This document shows positions 42,501 through 51,963 of a stretch of DNA of 64,000 nt, one piece after another. Position 1 is the first letter of the stretch, and every line of letters starts with the position of its first letter. Source of the DNA: Lepas anatifera (Eukaryota; Arthropoda; Thecostraca; Lepadidae); assembly GCA_034440635.1 (NCBI GenBank), contig JAOTON010000047.1, positions 620,001 through 684,000 of the forward strand, written 5' to 3'. The notes below the pieces were generated by a model. That model was not told the origin of the DNA, did no database searches, and saw only the letters and a list, made by a program, of their open reading frames with translations. Made by a program: the position numbers and the translations under genes.

Positions 42501-44284
42501 CTCCTCACTGGCCATGTTTGCTACTGCATCACCCGCCGCACGGCTCCTCACTGACCATGTATTCTTCTGCATCACCCGCCGCACGGCTCCTCACTGACGA
42601 TGTTTAACCACTGCATCACCCGCCTCACGGCTCCTCACTGGCCATGTTTGCTACTGCATCACCCGCCACACGGCTCCTCACTGGCCATGCATTCTTCTGC
42701 ATCATCCGCCACACGGCTCCTCACTGGCCATGTTTGCCACTGCATCACCCACCACACGGCTCCTCACTGGCCATGTATTCTTCTGCATCATCCGCCGCAC
42801 GGCTCCTCACTGACCATGTATTCTTCTGCATCACCCGCCGCATGGCTCCTCACTGACCATATTTATTACTGCATCACCCGGCTCACGGCTCCTCACTGAC
42901 GACGTTTAACCACCGCATCATCCGCCTCACGGCTCCTCACTGACGACGTTTAACCACCGCATCATCCGCCTCACGGCTCCTCACTGGCCATGTTTGCCAC
43001 TGCATCACCCGCCACACGGCTCCTCACTGGCCATGTTTGCTACTGCATCATCCGCCGCACGGCTCCTTACTGGCCATGTATTCTTCTGCATCACCCGCCG
43101 CATGGCTCCTCACTGACCATGTTTATTACTGCATCACCCGGCTCACGGCTCCTCACTGACGACGTTTAACCACCGCATCATCCGCCTCACGGCTCCTCAC
43201 TGGCCATGTTTGCTACTGCGTCACCCGCCGCACGGCTCCTCACTGGCCATGTTTGCTACTGCATCACCCGCCGCACGGCTCCTCACTGGCCATTTCTCCG
43301 ATTGCCTCGTGGGCCGCAGGACCCTTCAGATCCATGTGATATGATGTGGAGGCAGTCAGCTTGGCCCGACGGTTTAGCGTCCTTTATGTTGTCCGCTGCA
43401 CCAATATCTGGTCCCTCCGGTCCGGCGAAGGCTTCCGAAGCCCACGTCACGCCTTTTTCGCTTCCAGTTCACCTCTGAACCTGAACCGTGCCATAAAACG
43501 TGGGCGTCAGCTGCTCCAAAATCGTACTACCGCAATAAAGGCTTAAAGGGAATTGGGCACCTTTACAATAAGCTCTGAACTGACCACCATATGATAGAGG
43601 ACGCTGAGAAACCCTAGGTTCGATATTTCATTTGTCCCAGAAGTCACCATTTGCAGTGGGATAGCGTTGCTCAGAGGGAATGCGGCTCACACCGGCCCTC
43701 CACTGGCCCACGCCATCACCTAACCGGCGCCGCCAGACATTAGCTTATCCATGCGCATTGCGCATTGTTGCCTTGTAAAAGGTGAGCTCTCATGGAAATG
43801 AAATACGAAACCAGGGGCTTCGTGGGCTGTACTGCGTGACTGATATCTCATTCGGAATCCCACAAATGTGTGATATTCCCTTAAATGACCAGGGAACTAC
43901 CATAAGTTTTTTCACTCCTTGATGCGGTGTCTGATCTGCCCAAGAGAGAATGTTTATTTTGACGTCCGTTTTGTATCTAACTTCGCTGTATGGTTGAGGT
44001 GTATAGCAAGGATAAACCTAAACGCCGTTTCAAATATCTGGAATCATTTTATCCTGACAGCATAAAACGGATGTTTAAAGCCTCGCCACGCCATTCGCCT
44101 CGCAGACAGCCACACTGATGCTCTGTACTCGTCACTATCGGGCACGTGTCGTCGCTGACGCTGTGCGCTGCCGTTCCGCAGTGCGCTAGTGTGGGGCGAG
44201 TCGGTGAAGCACCAGCCCCAGAAGGTGGGCAAAGAACACGATCTGTGCGACGAAGACGTCGTCCAGATTGTCAAGAAGGTATAA
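33488..44284 (+). CDS. DRG1: DRG1 (developmentally regulated GTP-binding protein 1), complete, eight exons
   Basis: This is an OBG-family GTPase that in eukaryotes associates with translating ribosomes with partner DFRP1/ZC3H15. Exons: 33488-33526, 34147-34312, 37351-37481, 38132-38371, 39312-39480, 39860-39989, 41094-41216, 44182-44284. They sum to 1101 nt (366 aa plus stop), against 367 aa for vertebrate DRG1. All junctions are GT/AG and in phase. Motifs: N-terminal [10 protein letters not shown] helix region, G1 [10 protein letters not shown]2 segment [12 protein letters not shown]3 DLPG, the [14 protein letters not shown] signature, G4 NKID, and the C-terminal TGS domain ending [11 protein letters not shown]. 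The [15 protein letters not shown] and GFVGFPS segments identify DRG1 rather than DRG2. The final valine after KK is extra to the vertebrate end. Introns carry MITEs and minisatellites but no breaks in the coding sequence. Confidence 0.97.
33548..33870. mobile_element. TTAA-type MITE in DRG1 intron 1
   Basis: The inner left text gattttaactgagagatcc and the right end aaggtgtcgtattcccttta(a) identify a diverged member of the family seen at 20566. It occupies about half of the 620-bp intron 1. Confidence 0.6.
34147..34312 (+). CDS. DRG1: DRG1 exon 2
   Basis: Acceptor ttttatcag, donor gtgagt, phase 0 in and 1 out. It encodes [34 protein letters not shown] and [16 protein letters not shown]. Confidence 0.97.
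34905..35366. mobile_element. TTAA-type MITE in DRG1 intron 2, inverted copy
   Basis: Ends: attaaagggtatgtggcacc at the left and ggtgccaccttccctttaat at the right. The interior is the reverse complement of the copy at 20566-21014 (cgattggctgatgctcatcg, tgacgtcagcatatgtcgtc). It is the best-preserved pair in the window. Confidence 0.85.
36122..36318. repeat. 33-bp minisatellite, about 6 copies
   Basis: The unit is gtgctggttggtcagcgtag plus cttccgtgtcgag, with gtt/ggt variants between copies. It lies in DRG1 intron 2. The open frame on the minus strand ([11 protein letters not shown] repeated) exists because 33 is a multiple of three and is not evidence of a gene. Confidence 0.92.
36371..36573 (-). 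mobile_element. tRNA-derived SINE (Ser/Leu-like head), minus strand
   Basis: Read on the minus strand, the head gcaggtggttaaggcatcac plus cgttcaataagggtagtccc resembles a class II tRNA 5' half. The element ends in an A-rich tail (ctttaaaataaaaaa) at 36371-36385. The 3' body differs from the SINE at 18352. Confidence 0.6.
37317..37340. repeat. (GT)n beside the DRG1 exon 3 acceptor
   Basis: About 11 GT units followed by ggcggcgcag, the acceptor of DRG1 exon 3 at 37351. The usual pyrimidine tract is replaced by GT repeats and GC-rich sequence. Confidence 0.9.
37351..37481 (+). CDS. DRG1: DRG1 exon 3 (P-loop)
   Basis: Acceptor ggcggcgcag, donor gtcagc, phase 1 in and 0 out. It encodes [34 protein letters not shown] and KYKGAKIQ. 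A (GT)n run ends only 10 nt before the exon, where a pyrimidine tract would normally lie. Confidence 0.97.
38132..38371 (+). CDS. DRG1: DRG1 exon 4 (G3)
   Basis: 240 nt, phase 0 at both ends, acceptor gcctgcag and donor gtacgt. It encodes [36 protein letters not shown] and [11 protein letters not shown]. Confidence 0.97.
39312..39480 (+). CDS. DRG1: DRG1 exon 5 (G4 start)
   Basis: 169 nt, phase 0 in and 1 out, donor gtactg. It encodes [38 protein letters not shown] and [15 protein letters not shown]. Confidence 0.96.
39860..39989 (+). CDS. DRG1: DRG1 exon 6
   Basis: 130 nt, phase 1 in and 2 out, acceptor cgccggcag and donor gtaagc. It completes NKID and encodes [35 protein letters not shown]. 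Confidence 0.96.
41094..41216 (+). CDS. DRG1: DRG1 exon 7 (TGS start)
   Basis: 123 nt, phase 2 at both ends, acceptor cgccacag and donor gtaagt. It encodes [19 protein letters not shown] and [18 protein letters not shown]. Confidence 0.96.
41937..43294. repeat. 43-bp minisatellite, about 31 units, in DRG1 intron 7
   Basis: The unit runs from one cacggctcct to the next at exactly 43 bp: cacggctcctcactggccat, gtttgccactgcatcacccg, ccg. Two main variants (tttgccact/tttgctact and tattcttct) recur in partly ordered patterns. A sub-array near 42880-43190 carries gacgacgtttaacca. The whole array lies within DRG1 intron 7 (41217-44181). All three + frames are open for 200-250 codons over the first part. 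Confidence 0.96.
43546..43890. mobile_element. TTAA-type MITE in DRG1 intron 7
   Basis: Left end ttaaagggaattgggcacct, then gaactgaccaccatatgatag; right end gtgtgatattcccttaaatg. This is a diverged family copy just right of the 43-bp array. Confidence 0.65.
44182..44284 (+). CDS. DRG1: DRG1 exon 8 (stop)
   Basis: 103 nt, phase 2 in, acceptor gttccgcag. It encodes [31 protein letters not shown] and a TAA stop at 44282-44284. Confidence 0.96.
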
Positions 44285-45244
44285 CGCCGGCGCTGCTGGG
44301 GAGTGCAGGTCGCCCCGCAGACTGTGCTGTGAAGTGCTGAGACTCAGCGCTGACGCGATCTGCAGGGACTCGTCCGCCGCTGTGACGGCCTCGTGTTTCT
44401 CAAACGTTTTACACCTCTGTTGGAAGCTCCACTTACTGCGAATTTTGCCCGCACGTGAAACACATTCGTTTCAACGGGGAACGTTTCTATTTATCGGAAT
44501 TTCGGGCGAAGAACACGTTCTTTTTGGGAAGCAGCTTTGGGTCCCACCAAGCTTGCACACAATTGGAAACATGACTGACGCTATGGCCTCAATTGCAGTC
44601 TTGTGCCGGGTGTTGTGTTGTTTGCAAACCATGCCACGAACTTGTGAATATTATTGCCATGGAAGCGGGTTTTGTTTTTTTTTTGGTTTCTTGGCTGGAT
44701 CGATCGCTGCAAGCACCGGACCTCCGGAAGGCCTGTCATCCTTCCTCCTCTGGTTGAGCGCTGCTTTAGATCGGAGAGTCCAAAACGTTTTAGAGGTAAT
44801 GCCGGATAAAACATTTCACACAGAATGGGACCTAGACCACTGTTGAAGACGTGAAACTGAAATGTGTGTATTCGAGGCACCGTTTTGTAATTAAAAAGAT
44901 GCCCAGGTCTCTTCTGTCTGACAGCTGGGGAATTATTTACATGCTTTGGAAATTGGTCGTTCGCAGGACGCCGTATGATTGATGATCGTTGAACCCCAAC
45001 AATTGTCGGTGCTTCAGGAGAACACTTGGTTTTTCGATAAAGTCTGGGCCGAAGAAATAACTTTTGTACCTGCCAGGGGTACTAGAACACCACGCCTGGA
45101 CTTTCGGAGGCGACTGGAATGCGGGATGCACTGTACTGTTGAACTAGAAGCAAATAAACCACCGATGAAAGGCGACTACATCCCAGTCTATCTCACTTAT
45201 ATAACGAGACTATGAATAATATTTTGGGGATATTTTTAAGCATA
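44285..45244. other. Region downstream of DRG1
   Basis: It probably includes the DRG1 3' UTR. Open frames on both strands are short and unrecognised. The fragment cgttgaaccccaacaattgt near 44988 resembles SINE tail sequence near 56975. Confidence 0.4.
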
Positions 45245-45457
45245 CTTGTTAATGTTAGGTGAAGAATCAGCCTAGTGCTCATCTTATTTCAAAGTTGTTC
45301 AGAAATGATGAATCAAAAGTCAATATATTTCACCCATTATCAAATGTCCACTTGCCGTTTTCAGTCGTGATGAAATATATTGACTATTGATTAATTATTT
45401 TTGACCCATTTCTGACCTATAAGATAAGCATTGGGCTGGTTCTTCACCTAACACGGC
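45245..45457. mobile_element. Palindromic MITE (about 210 bp)
   Basis: The two halves are inverted copies. Left: tgttaggtgaagaatcagcc, catcttat, gttcagaaatgatgaatcaa, gtcaatatatttcaccc. Right, mirrored: tgaaatatattgactattga, gacccatttctgacctataa, gataagcattgggctggttc, ttcacctaaca. It lacks coding capacity and could fold into one long hairpin. Confidence 0.85.
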
Positions 45458-46379
45458 ACTGTATGATGCGGGCTAAAAGCGGTAAGTTACAGTCACCACT
45501 CTGCTTTGTTGCCCCTGTGCCCATTCTCGTGGAATGTGTCGTCGAGTTTCTGGAACTTAGGTCGCGACTCCCTGACTGTCGCGATATTATGTTGGGATTC
45601 CCCCAACTGGAACGATTAGCCCGTTACCACGACCGCGCTGGCAGCGTCGCCCACTTCCTGCAATGATGCACGGGGTGACGATGCAGCGGCGTGGAAGTGG
45701 TGGGATGAGTCAGCCCACCCCGACTATCTGGCACAGCACAGCGCCTTGGTCTGTATCGATAACCCTGCCTACTGTTCTACCACCCCGGAATGCACATAAC
45801 GTTTTGTCATCGTGTTGAGTGGGTTTAACGGTGTGGCACCGCCGCTGGTTCTATGGGTACAACTTGCACCCTGCATGTCAAAACAAGAAAAGCTGATGGA
45901 CATTTGGCACATCAGTCCTCCGCCCGCCCACCAACAGTTTACTGCTCACTGGATTTGTGATAATTGCGTGATTCTAGGCGGAAGAAGTCTGGCTTCTGTC
46001 TCTCGTCTTTCAGCAACGACACTTATCCGTCGCCGAATAGCTGATACCTCTGCCTGACAAAAAGTCCTCGCCAGCTTGATTGCCCTATTCTTACCTCGTC
46101 CGCCCTTCAATTAGCTTAGACCACTGCTGCCCTATTTCGCCACCATCCTGGACAGTCCTGCCCCTTCCTTTTATGTACACTGTTCTCCTGTTGCACTTTC
46201 CAGTGATTTCCAGAACGTACGTAACAGTGTTCGTCACCTGTGCCCTGTCGTGCTTCTCGCCTGCCTTGTTTATGCCCTTATCTACCCTGCCCTCGGCCTT
46301 GTCTTTCTTCCTGCTTGATCGTTATTTTGCCCTTCCTTCGTATGTCCTGGTGTGCTTTACCCCCGCCCTCGTCGGCAAC
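45458..46379. other. Gene-free stretch
   Basis: Open frames on the + strand (45463-45666, 45812-46057) have no recognisable motif. Pyrimidine-rich sequence dominates from 46080. Confidence 0.35.
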
Positions 46380-46497
46380 GTGTCTGCTCTGCTGTCTTCG
46401 CCGCTGGCCCTGCTCTCTGCTCTGCTGTCTTCGCCGCTGGCCCTGCTCTCTGCTCTGCTGTCTTCGCCGCTGGCCCTGCTCTCTGCTCTGCTGTTCT
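46380..46497. repeat. 33-bp tandem repeat, 3.5 copies
   Basis: The unit gctgtcttcgccgctggccc plus tgctctctgctct repeats without change three times. One frame encodes ALLSSPLALLS per unit. There is no evidence that it is translated. Confidence 0.9.
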
Positions 46498-46989
46498 GCG
46501 GGGGTGGCTGTACCCTGCCACTCTCGTAATTGCCAAGCTTATGCTGATGGGGGCGAACCGGCTGTTGAATTAACTTATCAGTCCGGACTGACCGCTGATA
46601 TTAACCGCTGGTTCAGCCGGCGTAAGTAAGGTTCAGCCCGCAGTAGTGGTGACTAGTCTGCTTCTTACCCCGATCTAAAGCTATGGAAAATCCAGTGAAA
46701 CATTCTTCACTTTTCAAGCTCAATTGCTGTTTTCTGAAACATCTTAGTTTAAGGCAATTAATTTCGTTATTTTTCGGCTTACTTTGCGATCCATCTGAAA
46801 CTGCCCTTTCTTGCAAATATGAATGAACTCTTTTGAACCTAGTGCCCACTAATAAGAAATTGTTGAAAATGTACTGCTTGTTGTGAGACTGTAGGAAACA
46901 AATGAATATAGGCTCAGTGTAACGGAAATTTCTCTGGAAAGCAGGTTGGCATTAGGACTGTTGACGTCGTTGTCTTCTTTAGCTTTTTA

Positions 46990-47107
46990 TTCTGTCGGAA
47001 ATTTAGTGCGGGCGAGCCGCGCTTCGCGCGGCCCGTGTCCTCAGGGGGTCCTTCGGGCCCTCAGGGGGGGGTGGCTGTCCCTACCGCCCCCTTGGCTACG
47101 CCCCTGG
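46990..47107. mobile_element. hAT-like MITE, right-end fragment
   Basis: The text gagccgcgcttcgcgcggcc, cttcgggccctcagggggg and cttggctacgcccctg is nearly the same as 1850-1955. The left half with caggggcgtagcc is missing, so this copy is truncated. Confidence 0.8.
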
Positions 47108-48076
47108 TGGTCTGAATCTCAGTATCACTATAACGCTTACAGCATGCTCCTCAGCGACGTCGGAGCATAGAAGTGATGTAACCAATCATGCGCTGTCGAG
47201 CGCTGCATATGCGAAGGTGACGTCATCACCACAGCCTCCGTCGAAAACAACACTCTGAGCGTACTGATGCAATGCTCATTGAAGTAAGAGGATAATGGAA
47301 AACACGTTTCTGCCGTCGGAATTAGCATAGGGCGCTGCGCGGCACAAGCGATACCTGTTTTTCTCGTTTGGACAACTACCCCAGTGAATCCACTTGGAAC
47401 GAAGAATGTCATGTGCTGAAGATACTGTTGTAGATGCTGATGGGCCTGTAAGTCGAAACCCGGAATTTATTTCTCAGGTTTTCTTTTCAGAGCTTTCATC
47501 ATCTGTCTCCTCTTAAATCGTTACTTGCAACTGGAAGGGTATGCTGGAAGAAAGGCCCGCGCCTGCCGCTGGTTTTTTGGATGTAGTTGATGAAGGTGCC
47601 AGTTCGGTCTTCTTCAGCTAATGACACGATTCATGGTATTCAAGGAGTTCACAATCATTCACTGTTCGCTTCTGGTCAGCTGACGCAGAATCCGAAAGAT
47701 GCAACTCCAACCTTTATGTAATGAGATGATATTTTGAGATTAGCACTAGCAGTGAATGGGGAGATAAATCCGTCTATGTTTTTGCTAAGCATCGCAAAAT
47801 CGAAGTCGCTTAGAGCTAGTTAGTGCTTGAAAGTCTGTACTCTGTACGGCTGCATGGTGCATGTTTGGTGACTGGATTGAAAGCAATTTTTGTATTTAAA
47901 AAAAAATACGGTCATTAAAAGCGCAAGGCGACGACTTCTGCCCATCGATATCAGCCAGATACCGTAGCTCCTCAAACTCGTCAACAATCACGGAGTGCGA
48001 GTGCTGGCCGCTGTGCGCGAAACTCGCACTAAATGTAGCGAGAGCATATTCTTCATGAGCACTAGGACCGGAGGTC
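47108..48076. other. Gene-free stretch
   Basis: No supported gene or repeat family. Confidence 0.35.
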
Positions 48077-49188
48077 TTTCAGCCAGCCGTGAGTCTCGAG
48101 GCCCCACCAACCCGCGGTGTTTCAGCCAGCCGTGAGTCTCGAGGCCCCACCAACCCGCGGTGTTTCAGCGAGCTGTGAGTCTCGAGGCCCCACCAATCCG
48201 CGTTGTTTCAGCGAGCTGAGTCTCGAGGCCCCACCAATCCGCGGTGTTTCAGCGAGCTGTGAGTCTCGAGGCCCCACCAATCCGCTTTGTTTCAGCGAGC
48301 TGTGAGTCTCGTGGGCCCACCAATCCACGTTGTTTCAGCCAGCCGTGAGTCTCGAGGCTCCGCCAATCCACGTTGTTTCAGCCAGCCGTGAGTCTCGAGG
48401 CCCCACCAATCCACGGTGTTACAGAGAGCTGTGAGTCTCGAGGCCCCACCAATCCGCGGTGTTTCAGCCAGCCGTGAGTCTCGAGGCCCCACCAATCCAC
48501 GGTGTTACAGAGAGCTGTGAGTCTCGAGGCCCCACCAATCCGCGGTGTTACAGAGAGCTGTGAGTCTCGAGGCCCCACCAATCCACGTTGTTTCAGCCAG
48601 CCGTGAGTCTCGAGGCCCCACCAATCCACGGTGTTACAGAGAGCTGTGAGTCTCGAGGCCCCACCAATCCGCGGTGTTACAGAGAGCTGTGAGTCTCGAG
48701 GCCCCACCAATCCACGTTGTTTCAGCGAGCCGTGAGTCTCGAGGCCCCACCAATCCGTGGTGTTACAGAGAGCTGTGAGTCTCGAGGCCCCACCAATCCG
48801 CGGTGTTACAGAGAGCTGTGAGTCTCGAGGCCCCACCAATCCGCGGTGTTACAGAGAGCTGTGAGTCTCGAGGCCCCACCAATCCGCGGTGTTTCAGCCA
48901 GCCGTGAGTCTCGAGGCCCCACCAATCCACGTTGTTTTAGCCAGCCGTGAGTCTCGAGGCCCCACCAATCCGCGTTGTTTCAGCGAGCTGTGAGTCTCGA
49001 GGCCCCACCAATCCGCGGTGTTTCAGCCAGCCGTGAGTCTCGAGGCCCCACCAATCCACGTTGTTTCAGCCAGCCGTGAGTCTCGAGGCCCCGCCAATCC
49101 GCGTTGTTTCAGCGAGCTGTGAGTCTCGAGGCCCGCCAATCCACGTTGTTTCAGCCAGCCGTGAGTCTCGTGGCTCCGCCAATCCGCG
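48077..49188. repeat. Second 43-bp minisatellite, about 26 units
   Basis: The unit gtgagtctcgaggccccacc, aatccgcggtgtttcagcca, gcc is 43 bp (for example gtgag at 48089 and again at 48132). Variants alternate tttcagccagcc with ttacagagagct. It is unrelated in sequence to the array at 41937-43294 but has the same period. Some units have lost one or two bases, which breaks the frames. Confidence 0.96.
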
Positions 49189-49724
49189 TCCTCCGCTCAC
49201 CTGCCGCAAACATTGCTACCGAAAGGGAAGACTTCCGTGTGCGTAGAGTTGAAAAGAACGCAACTTTTCCCTGTGTTCACATAGACAGAGATGGCCTACG
49301 CTGCGTTACGGAATTATTTTTCCGTAGCAGTAGGTCTGGAAATGAAACGTAGCGTGGCTGGGCGAATTCTGTTGCGTATTACGCCAAAATTTAGTGTAAA
49401 AAATACGTCATACCTATATGTATATACCTTCTCGTGGTCTCCATCGATGTACTAAGAATTCTTGATATGATTTACTTAAATTCGGAATTTGAAATAGAAG
49501 TGGTAATATTTGGAAAAGTAATGACCAATCCAATACTTTACAATTACAAACTTAAAATAGTTTCACGAGAAACGCATCAAATCGCTGTCAATTAAGATCG
49601 GGACCTTTTGGTAGATAGTGTAAATCATGGACACATTGGGCCTGTAAAAATTAGAAGTCGGTTGATTCCGATTTCAATTTTTTTCCAAGTGGTGACAAGA
49701 ATTCCCGACCATTGATCATACACA
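49189..49724. other. Gene-free stretch
   Basis: AT-rich sequence with no supported features. Confidence 0.35.
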
Positions 49725-50760
49725 TCAGGTCACACACATCAGGTCATCAGCTCACACATAAGGTCAGGTTAAGGTCACTATCTAATCTAGCATAGTCAAT
49801 ATGCACATCAATCGACTCGTAGTAACAATTTCAACGTAATTGTATCAAAATAAAAGTTATATCGTCAGTTCCTGCAAAGTTATTGACCCACGTCAGAAAA
49901 TCTGCTTAAGTAGCCCAGATGACCTCTCAGAGGTCACAGGTAAAACATTGCAACAGGAACCTTGAAAGGGGCCCAGGATTCTGCGCTTTGAGGAATATGG
50001 AGGTATTCTCAGCTTTATCTAAACAAATACAGCCCAATTTCTGTTTTCACCATGCATTTTCAACGAAGAGGTCATGCTCCGTACCTGACCGTAGGTCATC
50101 GATATGAAAAATCCCGGAATATATTTTGTAGTACTTTTTTATATAAATTTTGTTCAAGTTGTTCCTAGTACGGCTGCTGGAGTCGGAGTCTCACTAAAGT
50201 CATCAAGGGACTTGTCACGGAGACCCCGACCCCACCACCCGAACGAGCAACTCCCTCAATGGAGGGTAAATTTAGAAGCCAAAGTTTAACGCCCCACAAA
50301 GCACAGGGATGGCCGCCCCGCTCAGGTCACCCTCTCACCAGTCAGTTGCCAGCCGATCTGTACGTCGGGTAAACTATTGAGCGCCGGAACGTCTCAGGGG
50401 AACCGATCCCAAGCCTGGACATGCACTGCCACTGCATGCTTCTGAGCAGCGGGCCGGAGCCCAACGCTCTACCAACTGAGCTACCGGGGCGGCAGGCACA
50501 TTATGCGGTATCAGTTTCAATCCGATAGATTCACCCCTTTCTTACTGATGACACCTTAAAAATTTTTGGAGGTGAAGTCACTTAACCAGTACTGGTGACC
50601 TGACCTGAGATGACCCAACCTTGAAATTTTGGGGAAAGCTGCGGGATTGATCAAGGATAAGGTGTGACAAGTACAACGGCGCTTCGCGCCGCCGTTTCTT
50701 CGTGCCGCCGGTAAAACCTGAGAGGGGCGTTTAATCACCCCCACCGGGGCTAGGGATTAA
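49725..50760. mobile_element. AGGTCA-rich element, copy with nested SINE
   Basis: AGGTCA/TGACCT hexamers are frequent (caggtcacacacatcaggtc near 49727, gacctctcagaggtcacagg at 49920, ctggtgacctgacctgagat near 50592). The text gatatgaaaaatcccggaat matches the families at 8190 and 28275. A SINE interrupts it at 50134-50493. Beyond it, atagattcaccc and ttcttactgatg continue the order seen at 28330-28350. The right end (cccccaccggggctagggattaa) resembles the terminal repeats of 7470-8480. Confidence 0.65.
50134..50493 (-). mobile_element. tRNA-derived SINE, copy 3, minus strand
   Basis: In reverse complement it begins gccccggtagctcagttggt and has the same body as copies 1 and 2 (ctgactggtgagaggg, gggcgttaaactttgg, gtgacaagtcccttgatgac), ending at the A/T-rich tail near 50134-50142. 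It is inserted in the AGGTCA-rich element. Confidence 0.92.
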
Positions 50761-51963
50761 CGTATGAATGTGTTCACAAAATGTTGATATCATTGTACGA
50801 TATATTTTTCCCCGTAGCTAAAGTACCGTAATTCCGTAGTCGATTCCGTAGCGTAATAACGTAGCGTAATTCCGTTGCGTAGTTTTGGCCAAAATCGAAC
50901 CGTAACGTAGCGGGGTTCGGTAACGTAACGTAGCGTAGGCCATATCTGCACATAGCTTTGTTTTTAGTATCGTCCTTACGACATTCCAGTGTTATGATCA
51001 ATGCTGTTTTACCGATTGCTCGGCAACGAAGTGTTGTTACTCGAAATAAAAAGTGGAAAGGGTCGCCAAAATGTGGTGATTAAACCGCGGTTTCTACAAA
51101 CCAAATTAACGTCGTCAGGAAACACGGCATAGCTTCTGAGTCAATTTTGAGCTAAGGTTCAAGGTGTGCTTATCTGTAAGACGACCCAGATATTCAAAAA
51201 GTCATCATCCGTCGTTATCTGAGCTGTCATCGGGATTTTCCATTTCGCATTCCTTAGAGAGCCCAAGCGGATTCCTGCTTGAATTTGCGTATTTCGTCGT
51301 GTATTTGGTCACTAAAATATGGTGCCAGTAAATAGGCCGTGAATCAGACCACAAATATTTGAGCACTTTCCCAGGCAAAAATATAAAACTTCTCAAACTA
51401 ATAAAGTCTGAGATATTGTACAATGAACAAGCTCACTTTATAAAATATTAGCTGCCATAAACAACACTATAAAAAACACAGTAAAAGCCATTACTTCATG
51501 AGCTCTTCCAACATTGCCAATCTTTTTCTGCCTAGAGGCAACTATGCGGGACTTTTCTAGCGAACGAATAAGGAAGTTGGAGACACGATTTGCAATAATT
51601 AACTTTCAGCGTTGAGCCATATTCGAATGCCTCTCTGGATCCGCCTATGTAATTATCTGCTCAACTTGCTGAGTGGGCGTATCTGCGATAGCTTTCCTGA
51701 GCTTATTCTGCCAGTCACGTCAGCGGCCGTTGCGGTGTCTTTCATGACACCGAAACATCTTGAGATTGCTATTGCCGACCGCACTTCAAACTGGGAGTGC
51801 CTGGTCTGAGGACGCGTGCACTCAGCCAGCTCAGCTACACCACTGCAATAGAGGCCTGCATTGCGGAAACGAAATACACTGACGGAGCCAAACATCACTC
51901 AGACACATTTGATTGTAAAAAAAGCACGCGCTGAATCCAGGCCTTGTCGACCTGGGACAGCTC
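50761..51963. other. Spacer with a tRNA-like repeat
   Basis: No gene is supported. A minus-strand tRNA-like head lies near 51850-51770: tagctgagctgg is a perfect match to the polymerase III box A consensus, followed by ctgagtgcacgcgtcctcag and a weak box B (agtttgaagtgc). It is most likely a SINE head; its 3' body is not defined. The end of this stretch is just downstream of the TRPA stop codon. Confidence 0.5.

Noticed and set aside
44268..44846. 192-codon + strand frame after DRG1
   Set aside because: It overlaps the DRG1 stop in another frame, and composition and motifs are not protein-like; probably UTR/spacer.
48077..49188. Regular repeats reminiscent of a CRISPR array
   Set aside because: Units are contiguous 43-bp tandem repeats with no unique spacers, and the DNA is eukaryotic.
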